A DNA stretch of 64,000 bases, from positions 30,843,780 to 30,907,779 of the forward strand of contig OY754970.1 of NCBI GenBank assembly GCA_963576475.1. Reading direction: 5' to 3'. Position numbers and translations under genes: made by a program. Source of the stretch: Molanna angustata. Its lineage: Eukaryota; Arthropoda; Insecta; Trichoptera; Molannidae. The notes below the pieces were generated by a model. The model had not been told where the DNA came from. It searched no databases and worked only from the letters and a program-made list of their open reading frames with translations. Positions 11,300 to 23,573 of the stretch are shown piece by piece. Numbering within the stretch: the first letter of the stretch is position 1; the number at the start of each line of letters is the position of its first letter.

Positions 11300-11455
11300 A
11301 AACATTATACAATGATAAATCTTTATTTAAATTCATTTCTCACGCAAAACTTGCTTCTCTGGACTGGAAACACTGGTAATTTGGAAGAAATTTCCATTTG
11401 GCAATAAACCCGCCACTTACACGGGGTGTAAGGAAGTGTTAAATAAATAAATAAA
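11300..11455 (+). mobile_element. SINE family C, 3' part
   Basis: The body (CTTCTCTGGACTGGAAACAC region) runs to AATAAACCCGCCACTTACAC, GGGGTGTAAGGAAGTGTT and an (AAATA)n tail at about 11,440-11,457. The tRNA head is missing. Confidence 0.6.
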
Positions 11456-11459
11456 ATAA

Positions 11460-12041
11460 GTTAATAAATATTGAAAACAAGCTTAATACATAAACTAGGT
11501 AATATTCAACATAAAAACTCAGCTGCCCCTAACCACAAAAATAAACCCTTACAACAAGATGAAATTGACAGATTGACTCAAGAGGGATGATCCTTGGTGT
11601 ACCTACTCGAAAGATTTTTTTTAAATTCAACAAAGACCTAAAATTAATGTCAATATTTACCGGAGCCAGGTAGAGGGAAGTTGAAGTAACAAAAACCTAA
11701 GCCAATAGAATTTTTGGTCACAAAAAATATTTAGAAAGACGATATTGTAATGTGTCAACATGGGATATCAAAAATGAAAGAATCTTTTGAGACCACATTG
11801 TCCATTTTATTACTGAACAAAGTGTTTTGAGTTTTCTCGGATGAATATTAGGTTTCTTTGTAGAAATATTTATTCTTTTTATTTCAAATCCACATTCAGG
11901 ACATTCGAAGAAAGAAGTAAAAATCTTAAACCAAAAACTTATCAAACAAAACGATCTGGCGTAAATGAAATATATAAATATAATAATTATATTACGAAAT
12001 AATAAATATATTACGAATCATGCCATCGACGTACCTAGGTA
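11460..12041. other. AT-rich spacer, nothing recognised
   Basis: Between the SINE tail and the next Helentron-like copy. Only short open frames are found, none with recognisable motifs, splice-framed exons or repeats shared with the rest of the window. Confidence 0.5.
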
Positions 12042-12696
12042 GTCAAGATAGGATAGTATGGAGGTCAGTCTTTTTTTCCTACCCGGAATATGAAAACAGC
12101 ATGATGGTATATGTATATTGTATGTTTAGAGATGAAGTATCAAACTATTAAGTCTTCTTTGATATTGTGTATAGGTGACTACCATACAAATTGTATGAAG
12201 CGATGTCGTCACTAAATTCAATTTTTATAAAAATTGTTAAAAAAAATTTGAGATGTACTGCTACAATGTTAATATTTTTTATATAAAATTAAATTATCTA
12301 GTTGGGGTGTTTCAGCTTTTTTCGATATTTTAAAAAAAAATGGAAATATAGGCAGTTAAACTCATAAATTTATGGTAAAAAAAATACTTTTCTTAATAAA
12401 AAATGTTTGAGAAACCCTGGAATTTTTTTGAAAAAAATAATTTGAGATTTTGTATTTGTCTATGTTTGTACCAATTTTCAGCGTTCTAGCGTTTATGGTT
12501 TCTGAGATATATGGAAAAATAAAATAAAAATTCAAAAGTTGATAACCCCTGACTGAAACAAAAATTCAAAATTCCGAGTATAAAAGTTTTGTAGGCCTGT
12601 AACTGTTTATATATTCTGAAATTTTAGGCTCTGTAAATTGAGCGGATCAAAAGTTATAAGGGGGGACGGACACACACACAGACACACAGACACACA

Positions 12697-12759
<63 letters not shown>

Positions 12760-12963
12760 ACGAAATGTTCTACTCCGAATTCTGAGTAAATCCGTGTATG
12801 GAACATATATGCTGCGAAGCCTCTAAGTTGGTGTTTTTTGACTTCAAAGTTGGAAAAGCCGTGAAAAAAATAGACCTCTCCATACAATTCTCGCGTATTC
12901 TGGCTTGATACATTGTCGATATGTTAAGAGAACAAAGTTCTCCTGAACAAATCGACAGTTGGA
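12042..12963 (-). mobile_element. Helentron-like copy H, 3' end missing
   Basis: In minus orientation it starts at 12,963 (TCCAACTGTCG) and has a long (TG)n at 12,672-12,754. It loses similarity at about 12,042 before reaching the subterminal repeat and CTAG. Small differences from the 5-10 kb copies mark an older or separate lineage. Confidence 0.75.
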
Positions 12964-13074
12964 TAAGCATAGAATTATAAGAAAATAAGATAGGTACCGT
13001 GTTTTTCCGTCCAAAAACGTATCATGTAGGTAGGTACTACGTTAATCATAACTTTTAAGCATACATTTAGATAA

Positions 13075-13837
13075 CTAGTTGCATGTAACACATGAGATCC
13101 AACTGTCCATAGCGATAGTATGTATAGTTGAAGAATAAGTACCAAACTATAATCCCATAAACACAAATTATTTAATATTTTAAGATATTTGATTTTCTAT
13201 ACAACACTTGTACCTATGTATGTATGTCAAGATAGGATAGTATGGAGGTCAGTCCTTTGATCCTACGCAGAATATGAAAACAGCATGATGGTTTGTATGT
13301 ATGTTTGGAGATTAGTATCAAATAATTAAGTTTTCTTAGATATTGTGTGTAGGCGATTGCCATACAAATTGTATGGAGAAATGTCGTCACTAAATTCATT
13401 TTTTATAAAAATTGTTAAAAAAAGTTTGAGATGTGCTAATACATCATTTATATTTTTTATAGAAAATTAAATTATCTAGTTGGGGTGTTTCGGCTTTTTT
13501 CGATATTTTTAAAATATTTGGAAATATAGGCAGTTAAACTCATAAATTTATCATAAAAAAAATATTTTTCTTAATAAAAAATGTTTGAGAATTCCTGGAA
13601 TTTTTTTGAAAAAATTAATTTGAGATTTTGTATTTTTCTATGTTTATACCAATTTTCAGCGTTCTAGCTTTTATGGTTTCTGAGATATATGGAAAAATAA
13701 AGTAAAAATTCAAAAGTTGATAACCCTTGACTGAAACAAAAATTCTAAATTCTGAGTATAAAAGTTTTGTAGGCCTATAACTGTTTATATATTCTGAAAT
13801 TTTGGGCTCTGTAAATTGAGCGGATCAAAAGTTATAA

Positions 13838-13914
<77 letters not shown>

Positions 13915-14133
13915 CAGACACACAGACACACGAAATGTTCTACTCCGAATTCTGAGTAAATCCGTGCATGGAACATATATGCTGCGAAGCCTCTAAGTTG
14001 GTGTTTTTTGACTTCAAAGTTGGAAAAGCCGTGAAAAAAGTAGACCTCTGCATACAATTCTCGCGTATCCTGGCTTGAAACATTGTCGATATGTTAAGAG
14101 AACAAAGTTCTCCTGAACAAATCGACAGTTGGA
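13075..14133 (-). mobile_element. Helentron-like full copy I
   Basis: A complete minus-orientation copy of about 1,059 bp, with CTAG at 13,075 and TCCAACTG ending at 14,133. The TG tract at 13,845-13,915 is long. Substitutions relative to copy F are scattered along its length, so it is older than the tandem arrays. Confidence 0.78.
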
Positions 14134-14139
14134 TAATCA

Positions 14140-16080
14140 TGACATTTCTAGCATATGTCGATTTAGCTACTGTTTCATGAATCGTTTAGTCAAAATCCTT
14201 AGTAGCAAATTATTAACTGAATAATATTACGAAAAATGATACAAATAAAATAAGTACCGTGTTTTTCGATTCAAAAACTGATCATACCTATAGGTACTTC
14301 GTTTAATTGTGATTTTTTTATCAAAGATTTAGCTAATAATTATGACATTTATTGCATAGATTTAGCCACGGTTTCATGAATTGCATAATCAACATGAATC
14401 ATTGGAATCAAATTATTTACTTTGTGCCTACATTATAATACAATTCACTCAATTATATAAGGTACTAACCACTTTTATTATAAATTTTGTTACCGGTTTT
14501 AGTTTTGAAATAGCCTCATGAGGGAACACTCAGCTCAGTAAGCAAAATTTGCAATAAATAATGTGAATATCGCTAATTAAAAAAATAGTTAAATTCCTGC
14601 TCTTAAATCTCTCTGTTACATATATTTACGAACAATCATGTGTTTAATTGCTACCGCATCATTGACCATCAGAGGCGAACGGCAAACAGCAAAAAGACAA
14701 CTCGAATTTAAAAAGTATTTCTTAAATGTCCGTCCGTGGAACAAGAAACTTGACATTATGCAACAGTCGAATATACAAATTCTCTCACCTTTTTTGCTGG
14801 CTTAGCCTTAATATAGCGAAAATACGAAGGATGCCTGAATAAATTTTCTAGTATTTTTCTCTTTTATTAAAACAATTACACGCGCGCCTATTCGTAAAAC
14901 GTCACACCTTCAACAGACCGTACCATAAAACAAGTCCTCTGTGGAACATTATTTGAATTAAATGTTTAAATTGCGTTTCTTCGAGTATAGTGTCACTAGG
15001 AATTCAGGGATGTATGAAAATTACAAGTAAATGAGCCAGAGTAACAGTCTTGAGTATGTTGAAATAGAATTTAATAACGTACGTCTGTATAATATAGGTA
15101 GGTACGTGGGTGTACCTAATCAAAATAATATTATACCTAACACAAAATTACTTTATGAATAAGTTAGTGAAGAGCAAAAAAGTCTTGCAAACTTTGTTTC
15201 GCATTATGAGACCAAGGTAACGTGCAAGGTACTACAAGACCTAGACCAAATTATACAGCGTCCCCCCCTCCTCCCCAAAAGAAAACTAACTTTATTTTTT
15301 TACAATGCGGTTATAATGTGCAGTGTACGCAACCGTTGAGCAAATTAATTGGCATATATTGACACAATGAAAATATTAATTAATAAAAAAATAACTCACA
15401 AAACACTATCTTAAACAGGAAACTATCAACATATAATAAAACAGTTAATGACATTGACGTATTTCACATAAAATACAAGCCATATCTTAATAAAATCTAT
15501 CAGATTTTCAGCGCAGGACATGATTTTTTTATATCGTTTAAAGATGGATAAAGTGACAGCTGGACATTCAGATCACAAGAGGCAATCTCCGACTGAAAAA
15601 CAGGCCTTCGGCCAGAGGAAGAAGAAAAGGAGTTTGAATACGATGAAATTCCTTACGTAAGCTTTGAAAAACGTGCTATTCTTCAATGTATTATAATGAT
15701 TAAATTTGTTTTATATATACCTACTAATTTTATTTATTTCTCATCTCGCTTACTTTATTGTTTGATTAATTCGTTATTTTATCTATCACTTTAGCTTTGT
15801 TTGTTTTATTTGTTAATACTTTTTGTACCAAGCATAAAATATGTTATATTTCGCGTGTAAAAGTCGTAATTGGGATGCATTTATATTTAAAGGATTATGT
15901 GCACAATGTTATGTAATAATATATTCTGTGAATTTACCATCGAATAAAATAAATTAATTCTGCAATGAAAATTAAAATCGCCCCACCAAAACTCCGGTTA
16001 AGAATCACTGACATCTTGTGTTTTCACATCACTATAACAAAATATTTCACCTATCATTATTGTCTAAAAAATACTTATTC
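14140..16080. other. AT-rich intergenic stretch, no gene recognised
   Basis: No exon-like frame with motifs is seen. A short ATG frame of 38 codons at about 15,544-15,660 is rich in Lys/Arg but has no recognisable family or splice context. Scattered GTAGGTAC strings and poly-A/T runs are present. Confidence 0.45.
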
Positions 16081-16084
16081 CAGT

Positions 16085-16235
16085 CCGAGCAGGAAGGGGG
16101 GGATAACAATGCTGCACCAACCAGTAGCGTCCAGTCCCAGCTTTTCTTTTCTGCATTCTTAGGTTAGGTTTAAGTTTGTTTATAATAATAATAGCGACTC
16201 CGTGAGCGAGTTGCTTTATAAATTGACTTTGACTT
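16085..16235 (+). mobile_element. Short repeat sharing both edge blocks of the RpS25-like segment
   Basis: Bases 16,127-16,158 (GTAGCGTCCAGTCCCAGC and following TTTTCTTTT) match 58,499-58,530. Bases 16,160-16,220 (GGTTAGGTTTA, then AATAGCGACTC) match 59,560-59,625. Here the two blocks are fused. A near-palindromic hairpin GCGACTC-CGTGA-GCGAGTTGC lies at 16,194-16,213. It looks like a short member of the repeat family that surrounds the S25 pseudogene. Confidence 0.5.
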
Positions 16236-16299
16236 ACTAAACCGGAAACAGGTGAATGCGGATTGTAGACGCTAGTCACCAACCATATTTTTGAATTGA

Positions 16300-17500
16300 T
16301 AAATTTTCATTAAATTAGTGGTGAGAAAATTCAAAACCAAGGCTGACTTGAATGTGTATCCGAGATCTTTCTTGCGTACTCAGTCGCATCTTGATTTTGT
16401 AACTTTTACAAAAAAAGTAGGTAGGTACTTAATCAAACATAAACTTTCGACGCAACGGTAGTCAATTACTTACCTTATTAAAAATAATATTTATGTAAAG
16501 ACTTTTGCAAAAGCGGAAGACTTGCATTTTATGCATTTATTTTGAAAAATGTATTCAAGTCGTAAATATTTATATTAAGCAAGTATAAAATAACCAAAAG
16601 AAATATATTTACTTGACTCAACTCATTTTTAATTTATTTTGTCACGAGTTGTCAATAATTTTGTCAGAATTTTGTGAGGTATCTACCTAATATAATTATG
16701 TAAATTAGGTAGATGAAATATAATTTACTGCCAACCTATAGATATTTTCAAAAGGACTGCACGTTTTACCTTGGTGTCATTTTATTACGGTATAAAATTT
16801 ATTAAACAAATAATATTTTTTTACTATCTACCTAATCAATTTTCCAGATTGTACCAGCCCAAACTGGAGTGGAAAGTCTACGATATTACTCATTTTGTGA
16901 GGTCATATATTTTGTTAGAACGCTATGAAAAAATGAATGAAATCTCATGACATTTATTTAATTAAAATAAGAGAACGTATGCCAGATAGTCCTAGACTAA
17001 AATCATTGAGAGCAAAGGTTTTCAGTAAAGTTATTCAACAAATAATATTTTATTTAACAATATTTTTAGGAATCATAGGTATCTAATTGAAATCTCGCAT
17101 TTCTTTGATGTGACGAATGCATGTGCATATTCCCCATATTTTTTCTTGAATTTTTTTAAATTAATACCTATTACCTGCACATTTTTAGTGTGATTATTTT
17201 GGTTATGATTTATTTTTATTTATTTTTTTTGTTATTTGTTTATTCGTTTCAATTATGTTCATTATATAATATGCATAGTTTAAAACTTACAATTTATAAG
17301 CATGTTTTTTTGTTTAACTACTGTTTTTTTTTTATTTATATGGTACTATATACCTTCTTAATAACAACATACAAATCAACGTGTATACAATACATAGTTA
17401 TTATCAAAAACTGAAAAAAAATACAGAATATTTTTTTTTATAGATTTTAGCTTCTATAGGTTCGACAAATCCTGTAACAATACTTCCAAAGTTTGGATAA
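16300..17500. other. AT-rich stretch, nothing recognised
   Basis: No coding motifs seen. It lies downstream, on the minus strand, of the membrane-protein exon that ends at 17,525, so it may be intron of that gene. I could not find its next exon. Confidence 0.4.
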
Positions 17501-17524
17501 AGTAAAAACATTAAATATTCTTAC

Positions 17525-17900
17525 CTTCGTGTGCAGGTTGGCATTGATGACTGGTGAGCTGCAGCACTGTACTGGCCAAGATAATGCTGATTATGAAGAG
17601 AACCAACGCAGACACGATCCAAAACCTCGTCTGATACTTTCCACAGGGTGAACCTTTGCCATCTCCCTCTGTCAGAACGGTGTGAGTCTTGGAGCCTGGA
17701 CCGAAATGCACCACGGTACTTCTGGGAGCGCTCAGATCCTCCAACAGGACACCGGTAGAATCGTCACTGCCCCCATTGTCTTGGGGAGAACACAAGTATC
17801 CGTTATTACCCGAGTTCTTCCACTGTTTCTGATCCTTCTTCGGCTCGGAAGGGTTCCCACGATTCCCCACTACGCACACTTCTTTCATCGGAGACGGCAT
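17525..17900 (-). CDS. First coding exon of a type II single-pass membrane protein, function unknown
   Basis: The ATG at 17,900 sits in a good insect start context (ACAAAATGCC). The exon encodes about 125 residues and ends at a consensus donor (GAAG then gtaagaa, 17,525/17,524). The first ~95 residues are polar, rich in Gly/Ser/Asn/Asp, with no cleavable signal peptide. A single strong hydrophobic stretch follows at about residues 97-118 (FWIVSALVLFIISIILAST), then TSHQCQPAHEG. Basic residues just before the hydrophobic stretch (YQTR) and the lack of a signal favour a cytosolic N-terminus and an extracellular C-terminus. Such a layout is typical of type II enzymes or receptors whose ectodomain is encoded by later exons. 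Those exons are not found in this window. No family is assigned. Confidence 0.7.
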
Positions 17901-18180
17901 TTTGTCCTGATTATAAAACGACTACCTTCAAACTAAATTACAGGGGACACATTTTATCTATCACAAATTATCGGAGACGTGACCCGATGAAGTGATCAGC
18001 CAGAGTTGAAGATGTCCAGCTGTACCCTCATCGTGGTCCTACAGATATAATCTTTCAGCGGAACTTCTATCAGCGGCCGACGGAAAGAAAATTTTTGTTT
18101 ACAAAATTTTCGCGGGAAATCTCCACAACTGCGATCTATCACCGGTTGCTCTTATTTCGCGCGTAAACAATTTAGCAAGA
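17901..18180 (-). promoter_or_regulatory. Probable 5' UTR/promoter of the membrane-protein gene
   Basis: The 280 bases upstream of the 17,900 start are less AT-rich than their surroundings and contain single-copy-looking GC-richer stretches (about 18,060-18,170, including TTTCGCGGGAAA and TTTCGCGCG). No clear TATA box or initiator could be assigned. This is placement by position only. Confidence 0.3.
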
Positions 18181-18189
18181 AAAAGGGGA

Positions 18190-19385
18190 TAATTTGTTCA
18201 GATCTTATATTATATCTGTGTTGTTGATTTCAAAATCAAATAAATAATTATTGGGTTAGTATAAATATTTGAAGTTTCGATTGAATGATAATATAAGCAG
18301 GCTACTGTTGTCCCAAACGATAACTTTGAAGTGACGCTACCAGACAACGCGCTTGTGTTATATTTTAAAGTAACACAGAGTGAGAGGTTTAGGAGGAACG
18401 ACGCGACGCGGCGGGCGGGGGACTGATCTAGGACTTGTATACGCCCGCCACCTATCTGACCTCCTTCGAACTAAAGTCAAAGCTCCGCAAAAAGTCAAAG
18501 CTCGTAAATTGAGTGGTTCGATTCTGCTCAAGCAACAATATAAAAAGCTTTCATACTGGCAAATCAAAACTAAAATACCATTATATTCAGTCATGTTTAA
18601 TTAGAATAGATTAATACAGAAATTAGACAAAAAAAAACATTAAATATGAAATACATTCACTGTTTCTTTGAACTGTGGTAGAACTCAGTATTTTCAAGCA
18701 ATTATTTTTCATTATTTTAATTACATTATGTAGTAACCATTTTTGCTTATTAATCAATTACTAATTTAAATAAAATTCTTGTGAACAAACATTGAAAAGT
18801 TATAAATATTAATTTGATTAATTCAAATTCGCATATTCATAAACAGATGAAATATAAAGTTGAATTTATTTTTTTCATCTAACTGTTGAAATGATTGGGA
18901 TGAATTTATTTAATAATTGGAATTTATCTCCAGGAAACTTAATACAGGAAATTATATTATAATATCTTAATCATTGATTAATTAATTTTGCTATATTTAT
19001 TTATCACACCATTTAAATAATTATAAAAATAGATAACTGCTGCCCAACTAGGTATACCTGTTCTAGGGCTAGCAGTGTACATAATATTATTATATTTAAC
19101 GGGAGACATATAGGTTGTATCTATTTGCATCTTTAAAAAGTATCTAAAGAATATAAACTTAACTATTGTACACATATTAAAAAATGAAATGGAAAAAATG
19201 GATTCATCATGATATGCATATTGTGTATGTAGGTATCTTATAATTTTTATTTGTTAATTCAATGCTAATTTTTATTTCTTAAATTCAATGCTCTTTCAAA
19301 ATACCTCCCACTTCTCCTAGACTCAATACAAGGTATCTAGTTTCTGATAAGATTGGATAATTAATGAATTTGCAGAGCCATTTAT
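18190..19385. other. AT-rich intergenic stretch
   Basis: No gene recognised. A GC-rich island at about 18,380-18,450 is present but has no coding motif or repeat partner in the window. Confidence 0.4.
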
Positions 19386-19390
19386 TTTCA

Positions 19391-19549
19391 CAATGAATAT
19401 GTCCTTGTAAAAAGTACAAATTATACATGCTCTTACATTCCTTAAAAAAATACTTACGCTATAGGTGAACATAATCAGTTGTTACACCATACAAACTCAC
19501 ATCCACTAGATTACTAACCCAGAGCGCTAACCACTCTGTCATCACCCAT
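19391..19549 (-). mobile_element. tRNA-Thr-derived SINE (family A), diverged copy
   Basis: On the minus strand: a tRNA-like head with TTAGTAA anticodon loop (AGT, threonine type), a GTTCACCTATAGC-type body and a 3' end resembling AACAAGGACATATTCATT. The head is mutated, so it is not a functional tRNA. Confidence 0.75.
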
Positions 19550-19925
19550 CTATTTGTAGTGTGTTTCATAGTTGACCTATTTGAGGGGCGAGGGCATTAA
19601 CCATTCATGGCTCAATTAATTTGACACCTAATGAAATTTATTGATCTGAGTCGGTAGCGAGTTGAAATCCTAGCCCAGAATTGACAGCCTTTAAAAATGC
19701 CTTTGTGGAAACTAAACGCACTCGCACACACAGACTTTAATCGGCCAATAGTTTGGTCAGGATGGACTGCTTGCTAAATTGTATGCCAGATAGGCCAACA
19801 CCGAATCGTTGTAATATGCACACTTGCCTACATCTTCATACTGATTAAGAGCCCTACGAAACTATCGACCGATTAAAGTCTGTAGTCCACGAGTGCCTAA
19901 AAGAATCGCTTAGTCATCAGAAAAA

Positions 19926-20132
19926 TTGTTTAATCTTATAATAATAATAATAAAAAACACTTCCTTGCACCCTGCGCAAGTGGCGAGTTTATTACCATTT
20001 GGCGATTTCTTCCAACTAACCAGTGTTACCAGCACAAAGAAGCGAGAATTGATTTCTCCTCTGCTGGGGACCGAACCCGGGACGGCCGTACAGAACTCAA
20101 ACGGCTTTCCAACTGTGCCATGGCGGTGTATA
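19926..20132 (-). mobile_element. tRNA-derived SINE, family C, best copy
   Basis: On the minus strand the head is CGCCATGGCACAGTTGG (A box), with CCCGGGTTCGGTCCCC (B box). It ends AAACTCGCCACTTGCGCA and (ATT)n at 19,937-19,955. The internal pol III boxes with a tRNA-unrelated body define a SINE. No clear target duplication was seen. Confidence 0.75.
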
Positions 20133-20139
20133 TTATAAA

Positions 20140-21440
20140 ATCAGGTTCCTAAATGGAATTTATTTCAAACAAAATACAAAGACAATTTTTTTTATTTGAT
20201 TTAGATATTATTATATTTTAAATATTATTACAATTAAAAAAAAATACCATTTATGTAAAAACTGAATTACAAAAAAAATATAATGTAATCAAATGATGAT
20301 GTTTCAAATAAATCTATGTAGAAATATATTTCAAATATATATTATAAAAATACACTACAAATAATGTGGTATAATTAAAACAAAGTACCAAGTATGTTAT
20401 TTGGAATTTATATTGGCTTAAATTTAATAAAGTATTACATAAAATTAGAGATAATAAAAAATTGTGAATGTGCAAAACATAAATAGGTATTTGATGGTTT
20501 CAAAATCATAACATACTATGACATAGTAAAGGAGAGTGAAAAGAAGGTAATAAATGCATAAGAACCAAAATGCTTTGATTTTTAAAAAAAATTATTGCAT
20601 CTAGATAAACATATCAAACAAACTTTTCTTTAAATGACTTGAATACAAAAAATATAATGTTGTGTGAAAATCACATGAAAACTGAATAAAAAAAAATTAG
20701 CGAAAATATAAAACAACAAATTCAATTGTAATAATGAATTTAAAGTTAAATCTATAAGTTGCCTCCTGCCATTTGCAGCAAACAAAAACTAACCTTTTAA
20801 AAAAATAGGTAAAATATTATTAAAATCACAGACCAATAATCTAGATATCTTGGTACAAGAATAGGTAAAATATCTTGCTACAAGCCATGTGACTGTGCCA
20901 CCAAAATTTGGTGGCAATCCATATAACGTATTTGAATGTTTTCAGAATGGTTCGGAATGAAAATTGAAACAGTACTCAATACTAATATCAAAAAGTACAT
21001 ACATGTTTGTGACAAAGGGATTTAAATTTCAATAAGCTAATACTGAGTCCACATTAAAACAACCAGTCACTCAACCTGACCATTTCCAATTTTTATGAAA
21101 ATTTTAATACGTTATCTACTAATGACAGGTGGGCATTCTACAGTAAAGTCTGTACAGACTTGTCTAGTTCATGTTCCTGCCTTGACTATTAGATAAGTAA
21201 TATTGTTTTTATTTCTCCTGATCCCATTGAGATCCCACTCTGTAAATTTCAGGATATAAAGCTGCAAAAAACATTTTTTTCAAAATTAAAAAAATTTATA
21301 TATTAAATTTTTTTATTATTTTTCACCAAGCATATCTAGGTAGCATACAATATTTAAACCCTATGAAGTTCTCTTAAAAAGTAATGGTAAATTAAGATTC
21401 AAAAAGTGAATGCATGCGATACAACTCTTTCTCTTTATTA
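20140..21440. other. AT-rich stretch, nothing recognised
   Basis: No exon-like frames with motifs and no repeat shared with other parts of the window. Confidence 0.4.
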
Positions 21441-21447
21441 ATAAAAA

Positions 21448-21612
21448 ATGAATATGTCCTTGTTAAACAAGTACATATACATCTTCCTACGTTCCCTAAA
21501 ATAAGCAAATAAATGCTTGTGCTATAGGTGAACGAAATCGGTCAAGGCAGGATTCGAACTCGCGACCACTGGATTACTAACCCAGCGCGCTAACCGCTCT
21601 GCCACCAACCCA
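21448..21612 (-). mobile_element. tRNA-Thr-derived SINE (family A) copy
   Basis: A well-kept copy. On the minus strand it runs GGCAGAGCGGTTAGCGCG, then the TTAGTAA loop, CGCGAGTTCGAATCCTGCC (B box), the family body and AACAAGGACATATTCATT at the 3' end. Confidence 0.8.
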
Positions 21613-22035
21613 TTTATTTTAATTTATTTTTAAAATTTAAAAATTAATTAAGCACACATACTTACACCCGATAAGATATAAAAATTCTAAAAATACATGT
21701 TCATTTATATCATTAAGGAGAATGATTCATTGAGATCTAAAATGGTCAGGTTGAATTTTAAAACTTTATGGTTGTTTTGATACGACCCTACTGCAATACA
21801 AATGTGTCATTAACATTTAAACATTGGATGTGTTCCACCTCACTTTGTGTACCAATCCTCTGGTCTAAAGTCCTAGCTTATGTCAGCACCGTATATTCCT
21901 TACAATGTGATTAAAATTATCTAATTTCTTCATTCAATTTTCACTGAAACTTAAAAATATACATAAATTGTTTTAAAAATTTGAATAAAATAAACAAACA
22001 CTTCACAAATCGTTTGTCAACAAAATGATATTATA

Positions 22036-22215
22036 ATATGTCCAATTCTGATTCGTAAAAATTTATCCCTCTGAATTTTAGTATATGAGAAATGTCAAAA
22101 AGTTGAGTGAATTTATACGGGGACTCATCACGTCACACCGCGTGGATCCCTTTATCCATGGTCACCCGTTGATTTAAACGTTTTCTTATTCTGAAACGAA
22201 TCAGAATAGGATATA
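22036..22215 (+). mobile_element. MITE, ACGTCACACCGCG core family, copy 2
   Basis: Inverted ends (ATGTCCAATTCTGATTCG at the left, CGAATCAGAATAGGATAT at the right) enclose the shared core with TATACGGGGACTCATCACG. It sits just beyond the likely 3' end of cyclin L. Confidence 0.7.
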
Positions 22216-22228
22216 TTCTGAGGTATCT

Positions 22229-22234
22229 TTTATT
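22229..22234 (-). other. Candidate poly(A) signal of cyclin L
   Basis: AATAAA on the minus strand, about 145 bases after the cyclin L stop codon, inside CTTTCAAATAAAAG. It is the first canonical hexamer with reasonable spacing; usage is inferred. Confidence 0.4.
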
Positions 22235-22376
22235 TGAAAGAGAAAAAAATCTTGAGAAAGGATCACTATATTGTATTAAAAGTAATTAACAATATTTAAA
22301 AAATAGTTTGATTACAGTTGATACTCTTTTAAATCATTATATTTACTTCTACAGGTAAATTATATTTGACTAGTTG

Positions 22377-23573
22377 TTAATATTTCCTTTTGTCATCTCT
22401 AGAATCTCTAGATCTGGATCTATCGGAGTGGTGATGTTTAGATCTGTGTCTTCTTGGCGGTGAAATGGGTGACCTTGCTTTTTTGTGGCTTCTATCTTTC
22501 CTATCGTGAGATCGAGACCGTCTAGATTCGTGTTTGTGCTTTCGATACTTCAATGGCGGCGTCGTAGATTTCGTTGTACTACTCTTGTCCCTTTTATCAT
22601 CCCTGCTGAAATTACCTGTGGGTGAACTAGTACCGGATTTGTCCTTGTTTTCCGCAGCCTTCACGTAATTAACCGCAGAAGTACCCAACACTCCGAGACT
22701 GATCAGCTTATTCGCTTGATAAATCCGTTTTTGTATTTCCACTTTGCGTTCAACTTCGTCCGAATTAACCTTCGAACGTTTGTACAGTCTCAGAATTCGC
22801 AAACATACATCCTGAATTTCCTCTTCTTTAACAGAAAACAATGAAAACCAATGTGGATTATTTGGAAGGGGTAAACCAATTTTACGGGCTGTCAAATATA
22901 TACATGCACATGCTATTGTTTCTGGCTGAAATCTCATAAACACATCCGTTCTTAAGGCATCATTCATATAATTCCATGATAACTGCATTAATTGTTTGTT
23001 TTTTTCGTAAGATAAAAGTTGGAGGTAGACAACAATCAGTTTATGGGGATGTTTCACATGCACACAGAACCCTAGTTCTTTTAATATTCTTCTTTCAGCT
23101 TTTATGACTTCATTTTTCAACTCTATATAATTGCTATCCAAAAGTAGGGGTGAGATCTGTTTTTGAGCTCTTACTTGTTTAATGTGATGAAACACGTTAA
23201 TAACATCTCGTATTCTGCATGGTTTTTCTTCAATTTTGGAAGCTAAATATATACTCCCCATAGCCATCGTTTCCATTGAATATCTAACGAAAGATTTGGA
23301 ATAGTAGAAACGTTGAAGATATACCTGTCCAGTAGCCATTGCTACTTGAGGCATTTTAAGCAAAATTCCGGCAGTCTGTATTAATTCACATCCTAGAATA
23401 CGAAGATCTGTTTCAGTTTCACTATCGAGGCCGTCAGCTTGCGAAGGCGTTTGAACAAAAGCTTCATCTGGCAAAAGACAATTTTGTAAGGTTAATACTA
23501 TTTTTCCGTATGCTTTAGGAGCAGGTTTACTCGTTGGTGTTTTACTATTATTACTATGTTGTGTGGCAGTCAT
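22377..23573 (-). CDS. CCNL: Cyclin L
   Basis: A 398-residue complete single-exon frame. Cyclin L partners CDK11-type kinases in the nucleus and promotes pre-mRNA splicing. A short N-terminal tail leads to [16 protein letters not shown] (about 22-37) and the first cyclin box (about 50-170), with [36 protein letters not shown] and [10 protein letters not shown]. The second box (about 180-275) has [17 protein letters not shown] and [15 protein letters not shown]. The tail from about 330 is rich in Ser/Arg/His/Lys ([15 protein letters not shown] and others), the RS domain usual for this family. Compared with vertebrate cyclin L1 (about 526 residues) the tail is short. The chosen ATG gives the normal family start. 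No introns are present, whereas vertebrate orthologs have many. No A-rich tail or target duplication points to a recent retrocopy. Confidence 0.96.
   Translation of the reverse strand: MTATQHSNNSKTPTSKPAPKAYGKIVLTLQNCLLPDEAFVQTPSQADGLDSETETDLRILGCELIQTAGILLKMPQVAMATGQVYLQRFYYSKSFVRYSMETMAMGSIYLASKIEEKPCRIRDVINVFHHIKQVRAQKQISPLLLDSNYIELKNEVIKAERRILKELGFCVHVKHPHKLIVVYLQLLSYEKNKQLMQLSWNYMNDALRTDVFMRFQPETIACACIYLTARKIGLPLPNNPHWFSLFSVKEEEIQDVCLRILRLYKRSKVNSDEVERKVEIQKRIYQANKLISLGVLGTSAVNYVKAAENKDKSGTSSPTGNFSRDDKRDKSSTTKSTTPPLKYRKHKHESRRSRSHDRKDRSHKKARSPISPPRRHRSKHHHSDRSRSRDSRDDKRKY

Noticed and set aside
15544..15660. 38-codon Lys/Arg-rich frame MDKVTAGHSDHKRQ...
   Set aside because: Too short and unsupported by splice sites, motif or conservation in the window. 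A transcript or ortholog would be needed.
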